Part shown: piece by piece, positions 1-11,753 of the stretch
Numbering within the stretch: the stretch's first letter is position 1
Layout of the letters: each line of letters begins with the position of its first letter
Program-made: the position numbers and the translations under genes
Origin: Enoplolaimus lenunculus
Taxonomy: Eukaryota > Nematoda > Enoplea > Enoplida > Thoracostomopsidae
Length of the DNA: 64,000 nucleotides
Direction of reading: 5' to 3'
Assembly (NCBI GenBank): GCA_030248215.1
Contig: JASANG010000798.1
Location: 89,831-153,830 of the forward strand
The notes under the pieces: generated by a model
Told to the model about the DNA's origin: nothing
Databases searched by the model: none
What the model saw: the letters and a program-made list of their open reading frames with translations, nothing else

Positions 1-426
1 TGGCAATTGCAGTGGTTTTATTACCGACCAAAATGCACATAGGCCAACTACGCCGCGATGTTTACATTGATTAATGACAGTATAAAATACACAAAAATAC
101 GTCATTAACAACTAACAAGTGCACTTATTTCAAATAGAATCGGAATTACAAATGGCTTTTAGCGAGCGAGTCAAAAATAAATGCGGATCAAGATTTATAT
201 AAATTTGCGGTAACAAAAAATAAGTATGCTTTACTGGGACGAAAAAATAAAACGCGGTACCTTTGAAGCATATATGCTACGAAAACTATATGGAAAAATG
301 AAAAAGGGCATTTAGATAAAAACTATTAACGTCGATTTCTGCCGGACCTGGAGCCAGAGGCGGACCTTTGATTACACTCTGACATATATAGTACCTCCCT
401 TATCGTTTGTAACTCAAACAGTTGTA

Positions 427-649
427 CACTGCAAAAAATGGTGAGTCAAATTGACTCTCTCCGAAATAGGCTTTTCCGGACTATATACCTAAACTGAATC
501 AAAATTCGACTCCATCAGAGTCAAATTCGACTAACTGAGTCGCTCGGTGAGTCGAATTTGACTCTGGCGACCCGAATTTGTCTCATTTTGTGTAATCCGG
601 AAAACTATATTTCGGAAAGAGTCAATTTGACTCACCATTTTTTGCAGTG
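427..649. mobile_element. Short TIR MITE, copy 1 (CACTGCAAAAAATGG ends)
   Basis: A 223-bp non-coding element with long terminal inverted repeats. The left end reads CACTGCAAAAAATGG and then GAGTCAAATTGACTC; the right end is the reverse complement. The interior is rich in GAGTCGAATTTGACTC-like words, so most of the element folds on itself. It is flanked by TA on both sides, and its relative at 52147-52354 is flanked by TG, so the target duplication looks like 2 bp. CACTG ends with a 2-bp duplication suggest a CACTA/Chapaev-like rather than a mariner origin, but this is inference. No transposase is present. Confidence 0.75.
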
Positions 650-1151
650 TAGAAACAAACTCTTATTTTGACCATTTTTGGACACACCATTTACAAAACA
701 AGCATGCAGTATGAGGAAAGTATATACCTATGGTAAATCAATTAGTTGATAGCTTAACTACGCAACATAAAATCCTTTTAACACACAAGACAAAGGCAGC
801 GGCTAGAAAAATGCCAAGTCGAGCGTTAATATTTGTTTTAATCAGAAAGACAACTTCGCCCAGTAGTTTTTCTTAAATCTACTTACAAAACTACCACTTG
901 TTATATATATTTTCAGGAAAAAGTTTCGATTTGGTGATCACAGTTCGCAGCAAACCGTATTTCGAATTTGCGACATACAGTAGTGCAATTAAAGTGACCG
1001 TCGACGGACCGAGAGAAGCGAGAAACAAGCCAAAAGGTTTTTTTATTTCATAAACTTCAAAGTTATAATTTTAATTGTTTTTTTAAGTTTTTTTTTGATG
1101 TTGATAAAAAAAATACACATTCGTAACAACGAGCAAGACAATGCAGTCGCA

Positions 1152-1430
1152 TTACCTTGTAGAATATATACCTGAGATCACTAATTTTACATTGTGAGTT
1201 CGCAATTGCAAGTAGCACTGACACACTCGTAGTGATGAAAAACCAGAAAATTTTGTACAACGTAGAATGGAAAATTTCATCAAAAATGCATTCGAATTCT
1301 CGCAGCCTTCGCTCCCGACGTTTCTTCCACTGCAATTTAACGCGCTCCAGCGCATGTGACGCTTTCGTTTTTCGATCAACTGGCGTTCCATTCCGGTGAT
1401 ATGCTTCACAACATCACAACCAGTAAACGC
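1152..1430 (-). other. Possible coding exon, basic Glu/Lys/Arg-rich, unassigned
   Basis: On the minus strand a good acceptor (TTTATTTTCAG) at 1431 is followed by open reading in two frames. One contains the stretch GMERQLIEKRKRHMRW; another contains LERVKLQWKKRRERRLREF. Either could be a charged helical segment of a protein. No partner exon, start or clear donor was found and no family was recognised, so this may equally be chance. The rest of 1-2580 shows only a MITE, a simple repeat and telomere-like words. Confidence 0.2.
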
Positions 1431-1904
1431 CTGAAATAAAATGTACATTGTGGTTAGAGCAAACAAATTTTGTTTGGAAAATGCTAACTAGGAGTAACGA
1501 GCTTTATATAACACTACCACATATGGATTGTGTAAAAATGTCTCAAATGAAATAGAATGCCTTTATTGTAGACTTTATCACTGCGAATTCAGTGCGTCTT
1601 GGGAAACGACGCAAACGACCGATCGATTTGTTGAGTATGTGTGACCGAAGTATTACACACTGTTCAGGTAATTTTTACTGATGCACCCGAAATAAAGCTT
1701 CAGCGTACCATGGGCCGTTTTACTCAATAACGAATGGTGGGTACTCACTGACCACCACTTTTGAAAACTTTTTACACTTATTTTGAAGTGCGCGGTGCAT
1801 CAGCGACACAGCTATCCATCAGGCTCATGATACGCGCAAGATCTGTTTTCCGCTGCTTCTGAATTTGCGTCTACATCTCAAATTCGTGCAAATACTTTTT
1901 TGCA

Positions 1905-1933
1905 AAACAAACAAACAAACAAACAAACAAACA
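1905..1933. repeat. (AAAC)n microsatellite
   Basis: About seven perfect copies of the tetranucleotide AAAC. Confidence 0.9.
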
Positions 1934-2440
1934 AGTGTTCAAGTGAGCATGCTGTTTAATGCTGTCTGTCAAAATGAATAACAGAAACTATACGGTTGCT
2001 GAATCCCTGGTAAAATACTGGATCTTTTTTATTGGAAAATTTTTCTCACAGCTTTTTAGTTCAAACAAAGGTTTAAACTAAAGTTGAAACAAACAAGACT
2101 CCCATTTTTGTTACCAGATTGGTACTGATAAAGATGAGCGAAAACAAGTATGTTTTCAATAAATGAAAACATTTGTTAATATGGTTTGTTTAATCGCAAA
2201 TACATTCCTATCTTGGTTTTTAATAATAGCGTTTCATTTAGCAGATATTTAAAACAGAAACACCATATGCCTTGCCTACAGCTCTTGCGATATTCTTTAG
2301 TACGAACAGGTTCACGAACTAAATTGCTATCAAATGCGTAAGACATGATTTTTTGAGAGCGCGGCAGATATTTCTCATTTCATAATCAACAATGTTCTCG
2401 CTCGCGACAACCCAGTTTGGCTTTTGTATCTTACCCCACA

Positions 2441-2580
2441 GGCAAGGTATAGGCTTAGGCTTTTATAAGCTTGGAAAAAAATCTTACCTAAAGCCTATGC
2501 CTAAGCCTTTTACTTAAGCGTTCACCTAAGCACAAGCTTGTCGACGCTTAAACCTAATGCCTTAACCTTAAATGTAGTTG
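2441..2580. repeat. Degenerate telomere-like tract (GCCTAA/TTAGGC words)
   Basis: The tract begins with TAGGCTTAGGCTT and continues with CCTAAGCC/CCTATGCC words of both orientations. These are degenerate copies of TTAGGC, the nematode telomere hexamer. Similar tracts occur at 30421-30500, 51491-51570, 54241-54275 and 54954-54970. It lies just upstream of the large open frame ending at 4636. Confidence 0.5.
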
Positions 2581-2618
2581 AAAGTATAAAGGAGCCTCAA
2601 GATTAACTCATGGTTCAG

Positions 2619-4636
2619 GGACCAGCCTTCCCGCTACGATCGGCACAAATCTCACCTGGAAACAACTGGTAAAGCAGTCAAAATGCGACCATAAACAAAA
2701 CGGCTATGGTTCGAAAGCGGACTCTGAAAAGTCGCACTTTAACAATAATATAAGCCGCGATTTAAGTAGCAATATTGCTAACTACTGCTCTAATTCAACA
2801 CAAAACAAAACTACTGATGATAACATAAAATCAGTGAGTTCGAGCAACGTTTCTTCACGTCAAACGAACCACAGTGAAAATGTTACAAAACCACCAACAG
2901 TGAACAATTCGACAGAATTGAATCAAAAAATCGATCAACCAATACCTGGGCAAACGACCACGTTTCCAACAGTTCCAGTACCGGTAAATCCATTGCTACT
3001 TCCTCCGCCTCCAATAATGTTCAATTTGAGCAACAATTCGTCATCTGCAGCGTCAATACTTCATGCGTTCAATTTTTGGCAACAAATTAACCTGTTCGAT
3101 CAAATAAAAGGTATAACAAAACCGCTGCATGGACCAAACAACACCACTACAGCATCAACAACTGCACCCAGTAATCAAATTAATAGAGTATCAAGCACGC
3201 ATCCTGGAGATAACGAACAGCCCAAAAACTTAACTTCTCAAGCGCCCCCAATTTCAAGCTTTCAATCTACGCAGACCTTCCCAGCTAATTACCAACAGCG
3301 CGGCTGCAACGAAAATCTGTTAATAGTGCCAGCTCAAATTAACGAAAAGGCCCTCGTCCAATCGTTGGAAGTCGACAATAATTTGAAAACAACACAAAAC
3401 TGGACAAATAATGAAATAATTGCGAAGCAAGTATCAAACAAACAACCTCAAAATACGCAAACGAATGTTGCTTCAACTGCACCAAGTCATGGATCGATAT
3501 TTCCTCATTATCCATCGTTTGTCAATATATGGAGACCAATGCTACAGCACAGCGACAGCTTGAAACTCAACCGAAACAAAATACCGCTGTTTAATCCTCA
3601 AGCTCAAATTTTTAAGTCTGGAAACGGCTCGATAACTCCTAATCGCGGTGAATGTCAAATTCAGAACGAACTTGATAACGGAACAACTGCATGTAACGAT
3701 AGTGCAATTGACGCAAAATGCAGGAAACACAACGAGTCAGATCAAAACAACATGCAACAAAACGTACAAGACAAACGAATGATTAATAATCGTAGGAAAT
3801 TGTGCAAAGTGGAATCTGACTTGACATCGGAACATCTTTGGAATTTCGCCGGGTTTATTACTGCGGACGGGCAAACACCAAACGCAACAAAGAAAAGATA
3901 CGTCACAGAAATATTCAAAGAAAGAGCGAAAAGTAAACCAAGTGCAGTAATTCAACGACATCGAAGCAGAAGTTTCAGTATTGTATGTGATGCTTTGGGA
4001 CCAATCAATATCACTAAGACCGAAGATAATAGAAATTTGCAAAGAAATGCTCAAATTGAGGAACAAAAAACACAGTCTAAAAGCGCTGTGTACTGCGATA
4101 ACAACTTACAGTTGACTGAAAGCAACAAAACATTGAGTCACATTAGTCAAGTAACGAATGGACACGCTACAACTGAAGTGAAAGCACTGGCGAACAAATC
4201 TGGACAAAGCAATCGAATAAAGGATAACGAAAATTTACAAACAAAAACAATAGTTAACGAGCAAAACCATGTCAAATTTCAATCTTTGGACGATGACGGC
4301 TCAAAACCAAACGAAAAAACAGATATAATCACAACAGAACATCAACTGCAAAATTGTGCAATTTCAAACAAAACAATTGAACAAACGCCACTGATTACAA
4401 AAATGAAATCAACGCTACGCCGTTCACCGTGCAAACTGCCCAATCGTACGCCTTCAATTCATAATAAAGTCACACCAAGACTGTCAAAATTCAACGTAGA
4501 CTCATTGCTTTCGAACGCAACTACACGATGCAATTTAGTTCGCGACGTTACACAAGATCAAGTCACACCAACAATTTTCAATCGCGTAAACATTTTACAT
4601 CGACACCACAATATTGATTCAATTAATTTCGGCTGA
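2619..4636 (+). CDS. Unrecognised Asn/Gln/Thr/Ser-rich protein, probable terminal exon
   Basis: A long open frame runs from 2582 to a TGA at 4634-4636, by far the longest in the window. It has no in-frame ATG before 3017, so the protein probably continues from an upstream exon through the acceptor-like GGTTCAG at 2612-2618; that reading gives 671 residues in phase 1. The product is hydrophilic and disordered, with many Asn, Gln, Ser and Thr, a proline run near the start (PLLLPPPPIMFNL), and no membrane segments. The most ordered-looking part is near residue 400 (SEHLWNFAGFITADGQ, then basic RYVTEIFKERAKSKP and RHRSRSFSIV). A basic, Pro-rich C-terminal region contains RRSPCKLPNRTPSIHNK, which looks like a phosphorylated or nucleic-acid-binding tail. 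I recognise no family. The length and sustained codon structure make coding likely; the exact 5' end is unknown. Confidence 0.6.
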
Positions 4637-5660
4637 ACAAAACATTGCTTCTTGCCCGTCCAGTAGTGTAAAAGGGTAGCGTTGGCGTGTGTGCACTACT
4701 TTGTGCGAATGCTGAAGTATATACCTACAAAAGTGTACAAAAATCATTAAGCAGTATTGGCGTTAATTAAATGTTGTTCAAGCTACCACTTAATATCTGC
4801 ACTCACAACGTCGGAAGCAACGAAACATTGTTGACGCACAGCTGTCACGGAGAACACGGACAAGACTGATTTTATGCAGTAAAATTACAGTATAAAATAT
4901 ATCACAAACATTTGGTAAAGAATGAACCTTTTACTTACTCAGTATTTGCTCAGAAACGATCTGGTTTTGTTAATTTTTGCAATTTTAACTTCTAATTACC
5001 AACTCTCGATTATTTAACACCTAAATTTAAAAGTCGAATGTTTCATAATTAAAATAATGGCGTGAAATGATTAGGGTGGGTCGTGGTAAGCCAACATTAC
5101 AGAAATTTTCAAGTTGGGTTAGTTTTAGGCAACCGCCGGCTTGCCATTGAAAGGGGTAACCAAAAAACCGGTGAACATACTGCCCTGTCATCCAGAGATG
5201 CCACAGATCCGGCACCTTGGCCATCAGGTTTATTTCCCGGGCATACTAGAGCCACATTTATATACAATCCTTAATTGACTTGCAATGAAAAACAATCTTA
5301 TCACGCTGGGTTCTCATTTGAAAAATATGAAAATCACAAGAAACCCCATATTTCAAAAACTTATTAAATTAAAGATAGCGTATAAAACTCGTGAGCGGAG
5401 CGAGAGAGGAACTAGACACCATTTTTCGTAGCTAAAACTAGGCTGAACAATGAATGAAACTCCGCTAGAGATGCGAACGAGAAATCAACTGGATTTTTAA
5501 GTTCTTTTCGTTGCGCAATAAACCATAAAACATGAATCACAATTGTATTTTAAAAGAGGGTAAATCCATCCAACCTCACCCATAGTACGCCCTTAATTTT
5601 GGCATTGGCACATCCCTAATATATTATATATTGTTTATTTTTCCACTGTTAGCCATCATG
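4637..5660. other. Intergenic; nothing identified
   Basis: No convincing gene, RNA or mobile element was seen. The sequence is AT-rich with scattered repeat-like fragments, including an end-like GGCACATCCCTA at about 5607 resembling hAT-type termini and a GAGCGGAGCGAGAG word at 5393 of a type seen elsewhere in the window. Confidence 0.4.
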
Positions 5661-7764
5661 GCCTATGTATAGCACAGGGACTTCCAGTTTTCCATGGTGG
5701 AAAACTTATAACCAGGAGTGCAGCGCAGCCACTCCTGTCTGACGGCTAAATTTTCCGCTGATTTGGTAGGAAAATTAAAAAAATTTAATGCCTAGATTTT
5801 ACACGGGGTTGGTAGGGAAATCTGAAGCATAGGTTTTGGTTGGAAAACGGGAAAAGTGGAAAATTCTAAGCGAAAAGTGTAAAATTCTAATACCTAGATT
5901 TTTCCCCTGGGTTGGTAGGGAAACTCAGAAGCGTAGGTTTTGGTTGGAAAACGGGAAAAGTGGAAAATTGAAATGCCTAGATATTTTCTTGGTTAGTAAG
6001 AAATATCTGAAGCAAAGGTTTTGGTTGAAAAGCGGGAAAAGTGGAAAATTCAAGCGTAGGGCATAGGTTTTGGTTGGAAAACGGGAAAAGTGGAAAATTT
6101 TAATGCCTAGATTTTTACGCTGGGTTGGTAGGGAAATCTGAAGCATAGGTTTTGGTTGGAAAACGGGAAAAGTGGAAAATTCTAATGCCTAGTATTTTAT
6201 TCTGGATTGGTAGGGAAAATCTGAAGCACAGGTTTTGGTTGGAAAACAGGAAAAGTGGAAAATTGAAATGCCTAGATACTTTTTTGGTTAGTAAGAGAAA
6301 TCTAAAGCGATGGTTGGAAAACGGGAAAAGTGGAAAAGTGGAAAATTCAAGCGTAGGGCATAGGTTTTGGTTGGAAAACGGGAAAAGTGGAAAATTCTAA
6401 TGCCTAGATTTTTATCCTGGGTTGGTAGGGAAAACCTGAAGCACAGGTTTCAGTTGGAAAACGGGAAAACTGGAAAATTCAAGCGTAGGGCATAGGTTTT
6501 GGTTGGAAAACGGGAAAAGTGGAAAATTTAAAGGCCTAGATTTACCTTAGGTTGGTAGGGAAAATATGAAGCATAGGTTTTGGTTGGAAAATGGGAAAAG
6601 TGGAAAATTTAAAGGCCTAGATTTACCTTAGGTTGGTAGGGAAAATATGAAGCATAGGTTTTGGTTGGAAAATGGGAAAAGTGGAAAATTTAAAGACCTA
6701 GATTTACCTTAGGTTGGTAGGGAAAATATGAAGCATAGGTTTTGGTTGGAAAATGGGAAAAGTGGAAAATTTAAAGACCTAGATTTACCTTAGGTTGGTA
6801 GGGAAAATCTGAAGTATAGATTTTGGTTGGAAAACGGGAAAAGTGGAAAATTTAAAGGCCTAGATTTACCTTAGGTTGGTAGGGAAAATATGAAGCATAG
6901 GTTTTGGTTGGAAAATGGGAAAAGTGGAAAATTTAAAGGCCTAGATTTACCTTAGGTTGGTAGGGAAAATCTGAAGCATAGGTTTTGGTTGGAAAACGGG
7001 AAAAGTGGAAAATTTAAAGGCCTAGATTTACCTTAGGTTGGTAGGGAAAATCTGAAGCACAGGTCGTTGAAATGATATTTAACTTGTTAATTTTAGCAAA
7101 TATCTGCTATGTGTTGTTAAATCGCTCCATTGGAATTTTCTACTTTTCCCATTTTCCAAACAAAACCTATGCTTTAGATTTTTCCTTCCAACCAAGGGGA
7201 AATCTAGACGTAGAAATTTTCCACTTTTCCAGTTTTAAAAACAAAACCAATGCTTCAGAATTTTCCTACCAACCCAGGGTAAATTTAGGCGTTTAAATTT
7301 TCCAACTTTCCCGTTTTCCAACCAAAACCTATGCTTCAAATTTTCCCTACCAACCCAGGAATAATGTAAGCTTTTAAAATTTCCATTTTTCCCGTTTTCC
7401 AAACAAACTTTTACACTACAGATTTTCCCTACCAACCAAGGGAAAATCAAAGCGTTTAAATTTTCCACTTTTCCCGTTTTCCAACCAAAACCTATGCTTC
7501 AAATTTTCCCTTCCAACCCAGGAATAATGTAAGCTTTAAAATTTTCCACTTTTCCCGTTTTCCAAACAAAGTTTACACTACAGATTTTCCCTACCAAACC
7601 AGGGAATATGCAGGTTTTCCACTTTTTCACAGCAAAATCTATGCCCGCGATTTTTCCTACCAACCAGTGAAAAATCAGGTCGTTATACAGGAGTGGCTGC
7701 GATGCACTCCTGGTCGTAAGTTTTCCATCCTGGAAAAGTGGAAGCCCCTGATCTATACATGGGC
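5661..7764. mobile_element. Foldback element with opposed 81-bp repeat arrays
   Basis: The ends are inverted repeats of about 85-90 bp: the left reads GCCTATGTATAGCACAGGG and runs on through AACCAGGAGTGCAGCGCAGCC; the right is a diverged reverse complement. Inside, a left array (about 5790-7060) repeats a unit containing GGTTTTGGTTGGAAAACGGG; the copies between 6531 and 7060 are spaced exactly 81 bp apart and are nearly identical. After a spacer (about 7060-7120) a right array (about 7120-7640) carries the unit in reverse orientation with units of about 83-85 bp. No transposase is present. This is the architecture of foldback elements; the CAGGGRCTTCC start of the terminal repeat suggests hAT ancestry. 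The open frames in it are by-products of the repeat. Confidence 0.75.
6531..7060 (+). repeat. 81-bp tandem repeat, homogeneous block
   Basis: Successive units begin with AAGGCCTAGATTTACC at 6531, 6612, 6693, 6774, 6855, 6936 and 7017, a constant 81-bp period. The units differ at only a few positions (for example GGCCTAG against GACCTAG), which indicates recent homogenisation compared with the more diverged units at 5790-6530. Confidence 0.9.
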
Positions 7765-8438
7765 CGCCATCATATACGTATTACGTATATCGTAGCTCAT
7801 GTTGATACTATCTTTATACCGTGTTCTAACTTCGCACCAAGGCTTTGGGCTCCGTCCCAGTGAAACTCCAGGCTTCGGGCCAACTCTACTCCCAGAACTT
7901 TAGTTGAATTGATATATCGATACAGCACAGCGCAAATGGAGTAGTAAACAAATAGTTCAACTTGCTTAGAATTCTTCAAAAACGCTTTCATATAACTCCA
8001 ATGTTTTTGTTTTCTCAGCCAAAACGTACAGTTTCAAAGCAGTGCGATCCATATAACGAAAACTGTAGATTGAAACGGTGTTTTACGTTTATAAAAACTG
8101 TGAAACTTAATCGTTCAGTATATAAAACAGTTATTTTTTAATATCTGGTTTCGACAGGGCAGGTTCCGGTATATTTTCCGGCAGCACCCTGTTTCCAGTA
8201 GTTGGAGAGCACTAGGTCTTTTCGTTGTTGTTTACTGTTCATATCCTACTCACAGTTAAAGCATATTACATACTGTTATATTTTCTCAGTTTGAAAGTTA
8301 AGATGAAAGATATACTGGAACCGGATGTCGATAAGATTTGTTTAAAGCCAGAGGTGAAAGTTTTTGAATTGGCTAAATGGATTAATCAGAAGTAATAAAA
8401 TCAGTTGCACGATGCTGAATTCCGTTTCAGCAATGAAT

Positions 8439-8791
8439 CTACTGTAGTGACCCGAATAGAAGGGGGGGCAGATATTTATTTGGCCTCTCCAGATGGTTAC
8501 CCCCCATGTTATTCGGTTACGGACTGTTATTTATTTTTAACCCGCCCTCCGCCGCACTTCGTTACTGATATATATCCGGTACTGCAACTATCCGTTGAAT
8601 TAAACGTTTTATTTGTCTTGTATCAATACTCAATAGTTTGAGCGATAATGCAAGGTTATACTTAATTGACATTTATGGACTGTAATTAGGGCTTACGGTC
8701 TCTATCCGCATACGGACTCTTATGAGGGATACGGACTCTTTTTGATTGAAACTCAAAATGGGAACCCCTCTTATTTGGGTCACTACAGTAG
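8439..8791. mobile_element. TIR element related to the 50.3/57.8-kb MITEs
   Basis: The ends are inverted copies of CTACTGTAGTGACCC. The interior shares words with the MITEs at 50269 and 57787, including the segment around the phrase AATAAGAGGGA and several GGAGTCC/GGACTC motifs. No clear target duplication was found and no transposase is present. It looks like an older or differently ended relative. Confidence 0.5.
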
Positions 8792-10625
8792 CGTTGTCAA
8801 GTGTCAGAACATGCCGTATCCGGTTGCTTGTGACGTGTCATGGACCCGTAGTTAGAGAATAACAGGGATCAAATCCAAGGTCTTGTTTTAAGGTTTAGCA
8901 CTAAAATTACATTTAACTTCTCGCGCAGGAGTGCTTCGACTGTTATATTCTGTGATGCTTCCCAATGCCCATTTTACATACTGGTCCCGCTGCCCAAACT
9001 GTTGCACTCTCCCAACTGTCTAAACCATCCCGCTGTCGCAACTGTCTCAACTTTATGGTGTCGCGCAAATTGTTTTAAGATTTGATTCACAAGACCTTTG
9101 TGCACATATTATTCCAACTCAAAGAAAAATATAACCGTGTACAAACAGCGAACAATGCCTCCAAATGCTATAAGCGGTACCAAGTTTCTGAAAATGTATG
9201 TGAATTCAGACCTCCGGTTGAACCCTGATATTTAATGACCGTTGGCGGACGTCCGCCCTAAAGAATCTTAGAAACTATTTCACCGATTTTGAATGTTCCT
9301 GTTGGAGTTTATTATCTTGGAGTGTTAACATCGCACTGGGGTTCTAAACGTTACGGCGTAATGTTAGTTTGTTCAAATAGCACATAAACGCACTCATTTT
9401 TACTCACATGAATTTATACAATTTTCAGAACACTTTAACCAAGTACAACGTTAAATAAAAAACAAAGGTGACAAAGAAAATCAACGTTGAAAAATGGTTT
9501 ATCCCTAACGGAAGGAGCTGATTTTATTCGGCATAACAGTTTTTACGTTTTGTAATACATTGCGTAAGATTTTACCTTTTTACACCGCCATAGAACTCGT
9601 TCAATACGACCGAATTCGGAATTAATATGTATAATTATATGATCAAATAAGCTACGGTTAAAATTAAATAAGAGAGAAATATATAAGGCTAAGAATTGCA
9701 AGTTTTATTGAAAAATTTCAGCACCACATAACTTGACAGAGTCCTAGTCCGTTCTTCCAACGCACACAAATTTTCGGGAGAAGCTAGCAAAATAATTTAA
9801 AGCAATATTGTGCAAATGTTTGTTTATACGCAAATGCACATATTTTATGCAACAAAGGAAACAAGAATACAAGTGCTTCTTTGATGGTCCATGACAAAGA
9901 TTTTGCTCATGTGCGTTATTACCTAATGTTTCCTAGGCAGTCATATAGGGTGCAATTTTCCATAATTAGGAGAATACACAGCATCATACAAGCTGCCCAA
10001 GAATCTAAAGATGTTTGTTGATTTAAAACTTACTAACGTTAAGCTTACCCGACTTCTCTAGACAAGATTTCCATATGTAGTTTGCGACTTGACAAGGAAA
10101 TTGTAAACAACCCATCTTTAAGAAGTACTTATTCGGCAGCAAGGTTATTGGTTGTGTTTAGATATACCCAAAATACTCGTTTCACGTGGTCGTGGTGTGG
10201 AATGTATCACGCATACCTACAACGGTGTCTACTATATTTAAAATGTGTAGCAATCTAAAAACGGGATTGTCAAAACCAATTAAATAAAAACATTCTGTAC
10301 AATCAAACCAGGGTGGCAACAACAGTTCGGAACAATTTGCGTTTCGGATTCGGTTGTGAAAAAACCGAATCCAACAATTTTCGGCAATATCTTTTGCAAT
10401 TTTAAACAATAAAATTTTAAATATATAACTGGTTTTATAAATCAATTTTTGTTTCAGGTCTTAAGTCTCAGAACTGAGGTCAAGCACGAGATATATTTAC
10501 GTTTAATAGTTATGCGGTTGGCATTGCGCTGACATTCTGAAACAAATCAACAATGGGATCAGATTCGGTCGAATCGTGGATTCGGTGCCACCATGAATCA
10601 AACTGCCTACAACTACACGACTAAT
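8792..10625. other. Intergenic; nothing identified
   Basis: AT-rich sequence downstream of the H3-variant gene on its strand. I saw no further gene, RNA or structured repeat. Confidence 0.4.
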
Positions 10626-11690
10626 TCATGGCCGAGCCACAAAATCACTAGCCGATACTTCATGTCGCAATCGTCGTACAATATGCACATCTTTCGGCAT
10701 TATTGTTACACGGCGAGCATGAATTGCTGCAAGATTCACATCTTCAAATAAGCCAACCAAGTATGCTTCAGCAGCTTCCTAGAACATAGAGAACGAAATC
10801 CATTTTGATTTGTTTACTTATTCTTTCTTAGACAGAATTAAAATACCGGGACGCAGGGATGGGCGGTCTCGGTCAATTTTTAGTCGTTACCGAAATTGAA
10901 AATAAGATTTTTAAAACAAAAGTTTTGAATATTTTTATCTGCTCTGTGACGTTTCATACAATTAAACTAATAAATCGCAGTCAAACTACTGTCCCCATAT
11001 CCTTCGAACACGATCGAGACAAATCCCACTGTCTCAAAACACCCTCGGTACATTCAAAGCTATGAAGTTGTTTTTGATCTCGGGCAAATCGAATAGTTTC
11101 GAGAATTTTTTTAACATAGCGTAGACGTTATAAATGTTAATGACCCATAACTTTTTACGCGGTGCCTTAAATGTTTTAAACGCGAAAATGCAACTACATG
11201 TGCTTTGTCACAGTAAAATCAAAGTGTTTTGGGTTCCTTTTCAAAAAGTAGAATTTTGGGTAACCGGGGGTTATTCTGTTTCTCAAATCGCTGTATAATC
11301 AAGTAGCGGTGCTCCACGATCGTTCGCTGTCTGTGTTACTTCCAGATAAAAGCTGCGATCCCAGGAAAATCTTTGTGATTGGTTACCGCTTTTGCACCTC
11401 TTTGATCTCGGTTTGCAAACCATCAAGACTTGAAAAAGGCGGCTTGCCGAGACCGAGACAGCCCATCGCTGCCTGGGAGAACAACGTAAATATAAAACAC
11501 AGCAATAAGGTACGTATATATTAAATTACTTTTCAATGAAATAAAGCCACACCCCACTTAAAATTCCCCCACTGGTTCAGCCCTCCCACTCAAGATTTCA
11601 CTGACGGTAAACTTTACGTTCTTTACATTTTTGGTAAAAATCATGAGTATGAATGAACCATATCCTCTCTTCTCGATCATATATATATAT

Positions 11691-11753
<63 letters not shown>

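Noticed and set aside
5836-7468. Short basic open frames (KREKWKILSEK type)
   Set aside because: Products of the 81-bp repeat units in the foldback element.
8303-8395. 32-codon frame starting MKDILEPDVDKICLK
   Set aside because: Short, with no partner exon or recognised family; could be a fragment of an exon but cannot be supported.
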